Shown here piece after piece: positions 1 to 8,794 of a DNA stretch of 64,000 nucleotides. The position numbers and the translations under genes are program-made. The first letter of the stretch is position 1, and the number at the start of each line of letters is the position of its first letter. Below the pieces are notes generated by a model. That model was given only the letters and a program-made list of their open reading frames with translations. It ran no database searches and had not been told where the DNA came from. Origin of the DNA: Lachnospiraceae bacterium (GTDB taxonomy: Bacteria; Bacillota; Clostridia; Lachnospirales; Lachnospiraceae); contig CAJTGD010000002.1 of the NCBI GenBank assembly GCA_910575475.1, positions 62,001-126,000 of the forward strand. Reading direction: 5' to 3'.

Positions 1-265
1 TTTTTGAAATAAATGTCTCAAATTTCACATTTTTTTCAACGTCAAATTTGTCGATCGCAGACATTATGGCGATGACGCCCTCGCTGATGATATCGTCCAC
101 CTGCGAAAAACTCAGGTAAATATCCCTCATCTGCAGCGCAATGCTCTTCACAAGGTAGATATAGCGCATGACGATCTCCTGCTTGATCTCCAGGCTGCCG
201 GTCTCTTTATACAATTGTAGAAGTTCTTCATTCGACTTATCCTTGTATTGCTCCTGCGTACCCAT
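1..265 (-). CDS. fliA: Flagellar sigma factor sigma-28, 5' part only
   Basis: RNA polymerase sigma factor of the FliA/sigma-D family, which directs late flagellar and flagellin promoters. Only the first 88 codons lie inside the window; the gene runs off the left edge. The visible peptide starts MGTQEQYKDKSNEEL and contains the region 2 stretches VDDIISEGVIAIMSAI and VEKNVKFETFIS, typical of FliA/WhiG core-binding and -10 recognition segments. The ATG at 265 follows GGAGCAGGA at good spacing; an in-frame GTG at 280 is an alternative. It is the last visible gene of the operon and directly follows flhA, with no flhF or flhG between. Its product is the likely reader of the flagellin promoter near 34.46 kb. 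Confidence 0.85.
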   Translation of the reverse strand, partial: MGTQEQYKDKSNEELLQLYKETGSLEIKQEIVMRYIYLVKSIALQMRDIYLSFSQVDDIISEGVIAIMSAIDKFDVEKNVKFETFISK

Positions 266-290
266 ATTGTCCTGCTCCACTTCATTTATT

Positions 291-2420
291 TCAGTCCCGA
301 TCCACCTGCAGCGAGATATTTCCTACCGCCTGGATCTGAATGTTATTGCTGATCTCATTAAACGACAGCACAAACATATCCGGGAAAAACTGCTCTATCA
401 AATGATAGAAATGAATCCTCACTACCTGGCTGGTAAGAACGATCGGAGCCTGCCCAAGCTCCTGGAATTTTTTCACCTCTTCGGAAAGCTGTGTGATCAC
501 GCTCTGCATTACATCCGGGCTGAGCGCAAGATAAAGGCCGTGATCCCCGTTTGTCAGGCTGGTGATGATATTCTTTTCCAGATCCGCGTCCAGCGTCACC
601 ACCTTCATGCTGCCGCCCTCGCAGAACTTTCTTGTAATTGTCCTCTTCAATGCTACACGGATATTCTCCGTGATCGTATCCAGATCCTTCACTGTCATGG
701 CAGAATCCACGATCGTCTCGATGATCGTCTCCAGATCCTTGATCGGAATGCCCTCCTTGAGCAGATTCGTCAGGATCTTCTGGAAGCCACCGTAGGAGAT
801 CACTGCCGGGATCGCTTCCTCCACGAGCTCCGGCGACTGATTCTTCAGATTCTCCACCAGGCGGACCACCTCCTGCCGGTTCAGCAGTTCGTGGGCATGC
901 TTCTTCACGGTCTCTGACAGATGCGTCAGCATAACAGAAAGCGGATCGATAACGGTATATCCGTAGATCTCCGCCATCTCCCTTTTATCCATGGTGATCC
1001 ATTTACTGGGGATACCATATGCAGGCTCAATGGTATCAATACCGTCAATTTCCTTTTCCAGATTCGGCGGCTCCAAAGCCAGATAATAATCGATCAGAAT
1101 CTCGCCCTTGGCTACCTCTTCGCCCTTGATCTTGATCACATACTGGTTCGTATTCAGATAAGAGCTGTCACGCAGCCGGATCGAAGGAATGACCAGGCCC
1201 ATTTCCTGGGCATACTGCCGCCGGAAGATCACGATACGGTCGATCATCTTGCCGCCGCTGGCCTCATCCACAAGGGGAATCAGGCTGTATCCAAATTCCA
1301 TCTCGATAGGTTCCACATTGATCAGAGAGTAAACCGTATTGATATCCTTGAAGCTCTCTTCCTCGGCCATCATCTCCTCTTCCAGAGACGGGCCCGCTCC
1401 TTCCATACCGCCTGTACCGCCCATGCCTGACATAACGCCTGCGGCTCCTACCATAACAGGTTCGCCCATTTCTTCCATGCGTCTCAGCAGATAATATCCG
1501 CCGAGCAGCATGCCCAGAGCGATCACCGCGAGCTGAAACTTGGGCATCCCCGGAACCGCGATCAGGATCGCCAGTACGCCTCCGGCGATCATGATTGCCC
1601 TCGGCTGTGCCTTAAACTGTCCAAGTACTTCTATATTCAAGCTGTCCTCGGCAACCGCACGGGTTACGATCATACCCGTTGCCGTGGATATCAGAAGGGC
1701 CGGGATCTGTCCTACCAGACCGTCACCGATCGTAGCGATGGAATAGACCGAGAGCACCTCTGTAAAGGTCATTCCGCCCTGCACCATACCGATGATACAG
1801 CCTCCCAGGAAGTTGATCGCCGTCGTCACGAGGGACAGCGTCGCATCTCCCTTTACGATCTTCGTGGCGCCGTCCATGGCCCCGTAAAAATCTGCTTCCT
1901 TCTGGATCTTATAACGTCTTGCTTTCGCCTCCTGCTCGTCGATCAGCCCACTTCCCAGATCGGCATCGATCGCCATCTGCTTACCGGGCATCGCATCCAG
2001 GGTAAATCTTGCCGCAACCTCAGCGACACGCTCGGCGCCCTTATTGATAACAAGGAACTGGACCAATACGATGATCAGGAAGATAACAACTCCGACAACC
2101 GCATTTCCCTGCAGCACGAAATTACCCATAGCCCCGATGACGGAGCCGGCGGAACCACCGTTGCTTAGGATACTTCTTGTAGTTGATACATTAATACCGA
2201 TCCGATATAAAGTTGTGATCAGAAGCAGTGAAGGGAAAATGGAAAATTCCAGTGCCTCTTTGATATTCATACTGATCAGCAGTACGATCAGTCCTACGGA
2301 TATATTCAGAATAATCATAACGTCCAGGAAAAACGGACTTATCGGTATGATCAACAGCAGTACGATCATGACTACGATCAATGATACCGCATTATTTAAT
2401 ATATTCTTAATATTAGTCAT
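291..2420 (-). CDS. flhA: Flagellar type III export protein FlhA
   Basis: Export-gate protein that forms the cytoplasmic nonameric ring receiving flagellar substrates and chaperones. The 709-residue product is the usual length. The N-terminal half holds about eight hydrophobic segments starting at residue 12, with the conserved cytoplasmic loop containing RFTLDAMPGKQMAIDADL (about residue 140). The soluble C-terminal half includes the YVIDPL-type region (here YTVIDPLSVMLTHL). A Gly/Met-rich linker (GVMSGMGGTGGMEGAG) lies near residue 330. It is 34 bases downstream of flhB in the same operon. Confidence 0.96.
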   Translation of the reverse strand: MTNIKNILNNAVSLIVVMIVLLLIIPISPFFLDVMIILNISVGLIVLLISMNIKEALEFSIFPSLLLITTLYRIGINVSTTRSILSNGGSAGSVIGAMGNFVLQGNAVVGVVIFLIIVLVQFLVINKGAERVAEVAARFTLDAMPGKQMAIDADLGSGLIDEQEAKARRYKIQKEADFYGAMDGATKIVKGDATLSLVTTAINFLGGCIIGMVQGGMTFTEVLSVYSIATIGDGLVGQIPALLISTATGMIVTRAVAEDSLNIEVLGQFKAQPRAIMIAGGVLAILIAVPGMPKFQLAVIALGMLLGGYYLLRRMEEMGEPVMVGAAGVMSGMGGTGGMEGAGPSLEEEMMAEEESFKDINTVYSLINVEPIEMEFGYSLIPLVDEASGGKMIDRIVIFRRQYAQEMGLVIPSIRLRDSSYLNTNQYVIKIKGEEVAKGEILIDYYLALEPPNLEKEIDGIDTIEPAYGIPSKWITMDKREMAEIYGYTVIDPLSVMLTHLSETVKKHAHELLNRQEVVRLVENLKNQSPELVEEAIPAVISYGGFQKILTNLLKEGIPIKDLETIIETIVDSAMTVKDLDTITENIRVALKRTITRKFCEGGSMKVVTLDADLEKNIITSLTNGDHGLYLALSPDVMQSVITQLSEEVKKFQELGQAPIVLTSQVVRIHFYHLIEQFFPDMFVLSFNEISNNIQIQAVGNISLQVDRD

Positions 2421-2454
2421 CTTCTACACCATCTTCTGGGTCCTTTATACCAGT

Positions 2455-3525
2455 TTACTTCAATTTATTATTCAAGCGGAAGATCTCAACCAGGATCTCC
2501 GCAACAACTCCGTAATATTCCGCCGGAATCTCACTGTTCAGCGGAGTGGAAGCATACAGCCCCCGTGCAAGAGGCTTATTCTCCAGGATCCTGACCCCAT
2601 GCTGCTCCCCGACCTCCACAATCTTGAGAGCGATATGGTCCTGCCCCTTCGCGATCACGATCGGAGCATTATCCCGGTTAATGTCATATTTCAGGGCTAC
2701 TGCGAAATGGGTCGGGTTACGGATGATCACATCCGCGTCCGGCACCGCCTGCATCATCCTGCTCCTTGCCATACTCTGCTGGATGCTCCGGATCTTGCCC
2801 TTGACCTTGGGATCTCCTTCTGTCTGCTTAAACTCTTCCTTGACCTCTTCTTTGGTCATCTTCATGTCCTTCTCAAAGGACCAGCGCTGATAGAACAGAT
2901 CAAACCCCGCAATGGCAATAAATACCATGCCGACCTGCAGGACCATGTTAAAGATCTTTTTCAGCACATAGACACCGGACGCCGTCACGGACGTATCCAT
3001 CATCTGTGCAATGACTATGATCTGGTCCTTCAGGATATTATAGAGGACCACACCCAAAATCAGGATCTTTACCGAAGCCTTCAAAAGCTCGATCACCTGC
3101 TTCAGGGAAAACATATTCTTAATCCCTTTCAGCGGATTCAGCTTACTGAGTTTAAACTTCAGCGGATCCCAGGTAAACAAAAATCTGGTCTGAACCCCTG
3201 TACCCAGTACCGCAAATGCAATACTGAGCAGCCCCAGCGGGAACACGCATTCCGCTATGACCACAACCGCTTTCCAGCCCACCTGCTGCTGGTTTGCCAG
3301 GGACATTTCATCCATCCCGCCTACTGCGGAGATCTGAAATACCATTGCATCCTCCAGCGATTCATAGATCAGCGGGAACAGCAGCCGAAGGCAGCAGAAG
3401 ATTCCGATAAGGGAGACGACTGTGACTACATCCTTACTCATTGCCACATGTCCCTTTTTACGCTCGTCTCTGCGCTTTTTCGGTGTGGCCCGTTCGGTTT
3501 TTTCCTGTCCGCCCTGGTCAGCCAA
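2455..3525 (-). CDS. flhB: Flagellar type III export switch protein FlhB
   Basis: Export-apparatus protein that switches secretion from rod/hook to filament substrates by self-cleavage. At 356 residues it has the family's usual length. It shows the basic N-terminus (KTERATPKKRRDERKKG), four hydrophobic segments, and the autocleavage motif NPTH in VIIRNPTHFAVALKYD of the cytoplasmic domain. The start is TTG at 3525 (peptide MADQGGQEKTERATP), preceded by AAAGGATG; no better ATG is present. It lies between the fliP-fliR chimera (32 bases upstream) and flhA. The gene itself looks intact, unlike its upstream neighbour. Confidence 0.95.
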   Translation of the reverse strand: MADQGGQEKTERATPKKRRDERKKGHVAMSKDVVTVVSLIGIFCCLRLLFPLIYESLEDAMVFQISAVGGMDEMSLANQQQVGWKAVVVIAECVFPLGLLSIAFAVLGTGVQTRFLFTWDPLKFKLSKLNPLKGIKNMFSLKQVIELLKASVKILILGVVLYNILKDQIIVIAQMMDTSVTASGVYVLKKIFNMVLQVGMVFIAIAGFDLFYQRWSFEKDMKMTKEEVKEEFKQTEGDPKVKGKIRSIQQSMARSRMMQAVPDADVIIRNPTHFAVALKYDINRDNAPIVIAKGQDHIALKIVEVGEQHGVRILENKPLARGLYASTPLNSEIPAEYYGVVAEILVEIFRLNNKLK

Positions 3526-3556
3526 AGGTTCTCACATCCTTTCTATATTTACACGT

Positions 3557-4051
3557 TTACACAAAAGTCAGTATGCCCTGGACCGACTTCATCATGATCG
3601 ACATGATCTTGTTCAGATATTCTCCGATCGGGGAAAACATCAGAAACAGAAGTCCCAGTCCGACAACCAGTTTCATCTGGATATTGATGACGAAAATACT
3701 GATCTGGGGCACTACCTTATTCAGGATCCCGACCCCGACCTCGATCAGAAATTCCGCCGCGATCATGGGAACCGAGAACCGGATCCCCAGCTCTACACAC
3801 TCCAGGAATATCTCAATCATCCGGACCGCAATGTCCTGGGTGATCAGGATCCCTCCGTAGGGAACGATCTCCGCGGACGTCATCATGATCTTCATCAGCG
3901 CGAGATGTCCGTCCACCGCGAAAATTATGGTCCTCATAAAAGAGGTCATCATGAGTAAAAGTGACGGCAGAAGTGAAATGATCGTCAACATCAACAATAT
4001 GTCTAATGTAGGCACCTGCTCGCCGTTCACATTTATCAGTGAATCATACAC
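3557..4051 (-). pseudogene. fliP'-'fliR: FliP-FliR in-frame chimera (fliPQR deletion remnant)
   Basis: The 164-residue product joins two export-gate proteins. Residues 1 to about 43 are the FliP N-terminus (INVNGEQVPTLDILLML followed by a hydrophobic helix and MMTSFMRTII, matching FliP MTSFTRIIIV). From about residue 44 on it is the FliR C-terminus (FAVDGHLALMKIM, then ILNKVVPQISIFVINIQMKL, matching FliR ARxVPQMNxFV). The middle and end of FliP, all of FliQ and most of FliR are absent, yet the frame is open throughout. Start is GTG at 4051, overlapping the fliO stop by one base, with AGGAGG eight bases upstream. FliP5-FliQ4-FliR1 forms the export pore, so this chimera is unlikely to work alone; a full set elsewhere cannot be excluded. 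Confidence 0.85.
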
Positions 4052-4401
4052 TAATCCTTACCTCCTCTTTTGCCCAGGTCATTCAGCTTGCCCAGCATCT
4101 TTCTGAAATCCATCGGCTGAGAGCCTCCGCCTTCCTCCTCAGGAGCCAGCGGAAAGAGCTCCTCATCCTTCACCTCAGACAGGATGCTGATCTGCCCTGC
4201 GGTCACCCCTACGAGCAGATACTTTCCCCCTACCTGTACCACCGCGATATACCGATCCTGCCCCAGCGCAAGCTGGTCGATCAGACGCATATAACGGGAA
4301 TTGCTGCCTTTACTTATTCCCCGGCCCACATACTTGCTGGCTAGATAGCTTAAGTAAATAATACATGCCACTATGACAAATGTGGCGAAGATCCTCCACA
4401 T
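4051..4401 (-). CDS. fliO: Flagellar biosynthesis protein FliO
   Basis: Small membrane protein that helps assemble the FliP ring of the flagellar export gate. The 116 residues comprise one N-terminal hydrophobic helix (about residues 4-22) and a cytoplasmic domain with the family pattern LALGQDRYIAVVQVGGKYLLVG, where FliO proteins have an SLG-x-Q-x-(I/V)-hydrophobic-(V/I)-G segment. ATG follows GAGGTAGG by five bases. Its stop codon overlaps the start of the fliP-fliR chimera, so the two are translationally coupled. Its client FliP is largely deleted here. Confidence 0.9.
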   Translation of the reverse strand: MWRIFATFVIVACIIYLSYLASKYVGRGISKGSNSRYMRLIDQLALGQDRYIAVVQVGGKYLLVGVTAGQISILSEVKDEELFPLAPEEEGGGSQPMDFRKMLGKLNDLGKRGGKD

Positions 4402-4476
4402 ATAATCCTACCTCAACTCTGATGCCGCAGCGCCTATCCCACATCAGATACCTTTCTTAGAAATCAGGAAGACGCC

Positions 4477-5889
4477 TTACTCCAATGCCGCCAGGTTCAC
4501 CTTCATGATCTCTGTGATCCGGATACCAAAATTATCCTCCACAACCACCACATCGCCTCTGGCAATGCACTGGCCATTGACAAACAGATCCACCTGCTCT
4601 CCTGCCAACTTGTCCAGAACAACCAATGAACCTTTAGTGAAATCAAGGATATCCTTCACAAGCTTCCTCGTCCTGCCGATCTCCACCGAGATCTCCAGAG
4701 GAACGCTCATGATCAGCTCCATGTTCTCTTCCTGCACGCCTTCCAGCACAATGCCGTTGTCTGCCTTCAGCTTCTGCTGCTGCGGCGACTGCACATGGAT
4801 CATCTTCGGCTCTGCCGGGGCCGGCTTCTCTGCGGCCTTCTCCATCATCTGCTGCATCTGCTGCATCATCTGCTGCATCATCTGCATCTGCATCATGGCC
4901 ACATCCGGGCTCACTGCCGCCTGCATCATCTGCGGCGCCGGCGCCATGCCTGCCGTTCCCTGCATCATATTAGCCGCTCCCATATCTACCGGCTGCGTTG
5001 CAGGCATACCCGGTGCTGCAGGTGCTGCTGGAGCTGGCACGGGCGCAGGTTCTTCACCAAGGCCGCCTGCAAGCATCTTCTCGATCTCTTCCTGGGAAAG
5101 CGTTCCGCCTCCCCCGGACGGTGCGGGCGCAGGCGCTGGTGCAGGTGCAGGTTCTGCATCTGCACCACCGGCAAGCAGCCTCTCAATCTCTTCCTGGGAA
5201 AGCGTCCCGCCGCCTCCTCCGGAAGAAACAGGCTCCGGTGCCGCCGGTGCGGGTGCGGGCATCTCTTCCTGCATGGAGCTGATATCAATGATCGCGTCCT
5301 CCGGAAGGAACCCTTCCACAAGGCTCTTCGCCAGATTCATAGGCATTACATTGAAGAACTCACTCTCCAGCTTCTCCGCGATCTGCAGAGTAAATCCGAC
5401 CACAACCTTCGGCTGGTCGTCTACAAAATATTTATCAATAAATTCCTGCTCATTGGCAACCTCAAACGAAATCGGGGTCGAGATATTGACCATCTTCCCC
5501 AGAAATTCAGACAATGCCGTCGCCGAGGATCCCATCATCTGGTTCATGACCTCGCAGACCACGCTGACGTTGATCTCGTCCAGTTCGAAATCTTCATCGG
5601 CGATCTCCATGCCCATGACCATCTCTACGATGACCTTCACATCGTGCCGCTTGAGCAGCATAACGTTCTTGCCTTCCAGACCGGCGACATAAGTAATCTC
5701 AACGCCGACAGCGGGCTCTACTTCGCCCATCTCGAATTCTTCTTTTTTGACGACGTTCACGACAGGCGTTGTGATATCTACCCTGGCATTCAGCATTGTA
5801 GAAACTGCCGTAGCAGATGCGCCAAGGCTGATATTCAGTATTTCGCCTATCGCGTCTATTTCCATTTTGCTAAAGCACTCCAAACTCAT
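4477..5889 (-). CDS. fliY: Flagellar motor switch phosphatase FliY (CheC + FliN domains)
   Basis: Switch protein of Gram-positive flagella that joins a CheC-like CheY-P phosphatase part with a FliN/SpoA C-ring part. Residues 1-200 contain two CheC-type repeats (EIDAIGEILNISLGASATA and EINVSVVCEVMNQMMGSSA). Residues about 210-375 are a long Ala/Pro/Gly- and Met/Gln-rich linker. The C-terminal ~85 residues are the SpoA domain (LEISVEIGRTRKLVKDIL, ending VNLAAL). The linker holds two copies of a FliM-like CheY-binding motif, LSQEEIERLL (230-239) and LSQEEIEKML (264-273), whereas FliY normally has one such motif at the N-terminus. At 470 residues it is longer than the usual ~380. Confidence 0.92.
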   Translation of the reverse strand: MSLECFSKMEIDAIGEILNISLGASATAVSTMLNARVDITTPVVNVVKKEEFEMGEVEPAVGVEITYVAGLEGKNVMLLKRHDVKVIVEMVMGMEIADEDFELDEINVSVVCEVMNQMMGSSATALSEFLGKMVNISTPISFEVANEQEFIDKYFVDDQPKVVVGFTLQIAEKLESEFFNVMPMNLAKSLVEGFLPEDAIIDISSMQEEMPAPAPAAPEPVSSGGGGGTLSQEEIERLLAGGADAEPAPAPAPAPAPSGGGGTLSQEEIEKMLAGGLGEEPAPVPAPAAPAAPGMPATQPVDMGAANMMQGTAGMAPAPQMMQAAVSPDVAMMQMQMMQQMMQQMQQMMEKAAEKPAPAEPKMIHVQSPQQQKLKADNGIVLEGVQEENMELIMSVPLEISVEIGRTRKLVKDILDFTKGSLVVLDKLAGEQVDLFVNGQCIARGDVVVVEDNFGIRITEIMKVNLAALE

Positions 5890-5927
5890 ACTAACGCTAC
5901 TCTCCTTTCGATGATATCCCCCTCATA

Positions 5928-6407
5928 CTATTTTCCGATATCCAATGCACGCATCGCCATCGTCTTCATCGCATTGAATGCCGTAATATTTGCTTCATAA
6001 GACCGGGTCGCGGACATGGCATCCACTGTCTCCTTCACCGGATCCACATTCGGCATCATGACATAGCCCTGTTCATCAGCATCCGGATGGTCGGGGTTAT
6101 AGACCGGGTACAGGTCTCTCTGGTCTTCTACGATCTCAGTCACCCGTACGCCGCCCTTGGTAGCGTTCTTGTTCAAAAGGCTGTTGAATCTGGAACGAAA
6201 AGAACCGGAAGCCGCAGCATTCCTGGAAGATGTCACGTTCGTAGACGGAATCTCCTGGAATACGACCATCTTTCTCCGGTATGGACCATCGCCGCTCTCC
6301 GTGCGGGTCGAATTGGTATTCGCAAGATTCTGGGAAGCGATGTCAAGTCTCTGCCTCTCAGCCGTCAGCGCCGAAGCACTGATATCAAATGAACTTAAAA
6401 AAGACAT
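5928..6407 (-). CDS. flgC: Flagellar proximal rod protein FlgC, displaced from its usual locus
   Basis: Proximal rod subunit exported early in basal-body assembly. The 159-residue product shows the N-terminal rod/hook signature ALTAERQRLDIASQNLANTNST and the FlgC-specific YNPDHPDADEQGYVMMPNVD, ending in the C-terminal D0 helix (SYEANITAFNAMKTMAMRAL). Both D0 helices are present, so it looks functional. In Firmicutes flgC nearly always sits between flgB and fliE; here it lies between cheY and fliY, and the flgB-fliE interval (20032-20290) has no flgC. It is 14 bases downstream of cheY in the same operon. Confidence 0.95.
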   Translation of the reverse strand: MSFLSSFDISASALTAERQRLDIASQNLANTNSTRTESGDGPYRRKMVVFQEIPSTNVTSSRNAAASGSFRSRFNSLLNKNATKGGVRVTEIVEDQRDLYPVYNPDHPDADEQGYVMMPNVDPVKETVDAMSATRSYEANITAFNAMKTMAMRALDIGK

Positions 6408-6421
6408 ATTGCACCTCCCGC

Positions 6422-6781
6422 TTAGCCGAGAATCTTCTTCACAGTTGACAAAATACGCTCCGGCTTAAAGGGTTTTACAATAAAGTCCTTCGCGCCGGAC
6501 TTGATGGAATCCATAACCATCGCTTCCTGGCCCATGGCGGAACACATCACGATCGTCGCTCCGGGATCCATTCCCTTGATCTCCTTCAAAGTCTCCAGAC
6601 CGTCCTTGTTCGGCATGGTAATGTCCATGAATACAAGATCCGGCTTCTCCGCTGAATAAACCTCCACAGCCTTCGCGCCGTCTTCCGCCTCAACCAGATC
6701 CGTATAGCCCGCCTGGGTAAGGGTATTCTTTAACATCATCCTCATAAATGCAGCGTCATCTACTAACATTATTTTTGCCAT
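6422..6781 (-). CDS. cheY: Chemotaxis response regulator CheY
   Basis: Single-domain receiver protein that carries the phosphorylation signal from CheA to the motor switch. The 119 residues contain the acidic pair D8/D9 (IMLVDDAAFMR), the phospho-acceptor D53 (LVFMDITMPNKDG), S81 (VMCSAMG) and K103 (IVKPFKPER), i.e. the complete catalytic set. No output domain follows. ATG is preceded by GAGAGG. It lies between fliM and flgC; Clostridia usually place cheY after fliY/fliN, so the order here is altered together with flgC. Confidence 0.95.
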   Translation of the reverse strand: MAKIMLVDDAAFMRMMLKNTLTQAGYTDLVEAEDGAKAVEVYSAEKPDLVFMDITMPNKDGLETLKEIKGMDPGATIVMCSAMGQEAMVMDSIKSGAKDFIVKPFKPERILSTVKKILG

Positions 6782-6882
6782 TTTCCTATACCTCTCTTTT
6801 TTTCAATATTATACTTATTGTAATTTATATACACAGATATTTCAACAGATTTATCTGGTAAATAATGCAGTAATCCATGGCT

Positions 6883-7899
6883 TTATACCGCTACATCTTC
6901 TTTATTTTCAATAATGCGGTCTTCAATCTTTACTGCGACATTCTTGTTATGTACGCCAAGCTGCCCATTGAACCATGGCTGTCCCTCGATAAACAGGGAA
7001 ACCAGTGAATCCTGCGGCTTGTTCAGGTCGATCACGTCTCCCACGTGGAGATTGTATACATCATCCAGGTTCAGCTTTGCAACGCCAAGCTGTGCCATAA
7101 CGTCCATCGTGGACTCCCGGATGCTGTCCATGATCTCTTCCCTGTTGCTCCGGACATTCTCACTCTTCTTCGCGATATGCTTCGTCTTGTCGATGATATC
7201 GAAGATATTGCTCAAAAGCGTACCCGGAATACAGATATTCATCGTCCCCGCGATATCCCCAAGCGTGATGCTCAGCATGATGATAACAACCGTCTCATCC
7301 ACGCTGATGCCCTGGAACATACTCGGGTTCTCCTCAATATGCTCAAACTGCGTATTCAGCGAAATGTGAGTCCCCCACACATCCGTGTTGATCGCCACCA
7401 GATACTTGATGATCTTCTCATACAATGCAAGCTCTATATCTGTATAAGTATAAGATATATCGATGGACCTGTCAAATCCAAGTCCTCCCAGCATACGGTC
7501 GATCATCGCCGTCATCAGCGTGGGCGCTATATGGAAAAGTACGGGCGGGTTGGTGGAATTGTCCGGAAGCTCCACTTCAGCCACAGTCAGTACATCCGTC
7601 TCATTCAGTGCGTTTCCAAATTCGTAATAGCGCTGCTCCTCGATCCCGACCACCTCAACCTCGCTCACCAGACGGAACAGACCGTTGATCTGCGATGTTG
7701 CGATCCTGGAGTAATTATCATAGATGCTGCGGAGCATTTTCAGCTTGTCTTTTGTATACTTTTTCGGACTATAGAAGTCGTATTTTCTGTATTCCTGCTT
7801 TGGCTTCTTCTCAGGCTCCGGCGCCTTCGCTTCCGCTTCGGCATTTTGCATTGAATTCAGCAGCGCGTCTATTTGACTTTGTGATAATACATCTGCCAT
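6883..7899 (-). CDS. fliM: Flagellar motor switch protein FliM
   Basis: C-ring subunit that binds CheY-P and links FliG to FliN/FliY. The 338 residues begin with the CheY-binding peptide LSQSQIDALLNSM (residues 5-17). The central CheC-like domain follows (QINGLFRLVSEVEVVGIEEQ, later PTLMTAMIDRMLGG), and the SpoA-like C-terminal domain ends with VIDLNKPQDSLVSLFIEGQP. ATG at 7899 follows a GGGTTTGGGATGG-like leader. No fliL lies between motB and fliM, where it is common in Clostridia. About 100 AT-rich bases separate it from cheY. Confidence 0.95.
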   Translation of the reverse strand: MADVLSQSQIDALLNSMQNAEAEAKAPEPEKKPKQEYRKYDFYSPKKYTKDKLKMLRSIYDNYSRIATSQINGLFRLVSEVEVVGIEEQRYYEFGNALNETDVLTVAEVELPDNSTNPPVLFHIAPTLMTAMIDRMLGGLGFDRSIDISYTYTDIELALYEKIIKYLVAINTDVWGTHISLNTQFEHIEENPSMFQGISVDETVVIIMLSITLGDIAGTMNICIPGTLLSNIFDIIDKTKHIAKKSENVRSNREEIMDSIRESTMDVMAQLGVAKLNLDDVYNLHVGDVIDLNKPQDSLVSLFIEGQPWFNGQLGVHNKNVAVKIEDRIIENKEDVAV

Positions 7900-7956
7900 C
7901 CCAAACCCCTACTTTCATTATATGTTATCGTGCTCAGCTGTATGGAGCACCGTCCG

Positions 7957-8724
7957 TCACTGCGCTGGTCTGTTCATCTCCGCGTAGTACTCTTCCAGAC
8001 TCCTCTCCACGGTATCCGACTTGGTGATCAGCATCTCTACCCTTCGGTTCCTTGCCCGGTTCTCCTCCGTGTCAAACGGAGCGATGGGACGGAACTGTCC
8101 GTATGAGGTTGCTACCAGCTTATCCGGCGATACCGTTGTCCGCTGCTGAATATATGCCGTAACCCGGGCCGCCCTCTCCGCAGAGAGTACACGGTCTGAT
8201 TCCGGCTCATTCGGAACATTTGGATCTGCCTGTGTGGTGTGTCCCAGAATCTGGATCTCCTTTATGGAATCCGATACCCCTGAGATGATCGTCGCAAACT
8301 GATCCAGGATCCCTTTTCCTTCATCTCTTATGATAGAACTGTCCCCGGCGAAAAATACATTATCGCGGAATGTGACAAATGTATATCCATCGCCTTTGTA
8401 CAGATCCACCTCTCCTTCCAGCCCGGCCTCCTCCAGAGCCTTTCTCAGGCTTTCGTAAAGGGAGTCGAACTCATCCTCATCCAACGAGCCGTCCTCTACG
8501 TGGTTGGGAACCTCATCCGTAGCCTCCGGTACGTTGTCTATGGCGATCTGTGAGACTTCCACCGCGTTTGGGTTGAAGCTTTTTACGACCTGTACCCACT
8601 TTGCCTGGTCTACGGTAGAGATGGAGTACAGGAGCACGAAAAAGCACAGCAATAGTGTAACCAGGTCACCGTATGTATCCATCCAGTTCGCGCCGCCGCT
8701 GGCTGATTTATTCCTCTTCTTCAT
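7957..8724 (-). CDS. motB: Flagellar motor stator protein MotB
   Basis: Stator subunit that anchors the ion channel to peptidoglycan. The 255-residue product has a short basic N-terminus, one membrane helix with the essential proton/sodium-binding Asp (D20 in WMDTYGDLVTLLLCFF), a plug/linker, and a C-terminal OmpA-like domain (GHTTQADPNVPNEPESDRVL, SAERAARVTAYI, NRRVEMLI). It follows motA by 70 bases in the operon. Ion choice (H+ or Na+) cannot be told from sequence alone. Confidence 0.95.
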   Translation of the reverse strand: MKKRNKSASGGANWMDTYGDLVTLLLCFFVLLYSISTVDQAKWVQVVKSFNPNAVEVSQIAIDNVPEATDEVPNHVEDGSLDEDEFDSLYESLRKALEEAGLEGEVDLYKGDGYTFVTFRDNVFFAGDSSIIRDEGKGILDQFATIISGVSDSIKEIQILGHTTQADPNVPNEPESDRVLSAERAARVTAYIQQRTTVSPDKLVATSYGQFRPIAPFDTEENRARNRRVEMLITKSDTVERSLEEYYAEMNRPAQ

Positions 8725-8794
8725 ATTCTCCTCCTGTTGCCTGCCGCATATCCGGATGCCTCACAGCCGTACATGCACAGTCAGTCGTCTGTCA

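Noticed and set aside
2044..3597. Long plus-strand frame opposite flhA and flhB
   Set aside because: Antisense shadow of two well-identified genes; His/Leu/Asp-rich composition typical of reverse-frame reading.
4795..6000. Long plus-strand frame opposite fliY
   Set aside because: His/Leu/Arg-rich shadow of the Met/Gln/Ala-rich linker of fliY.
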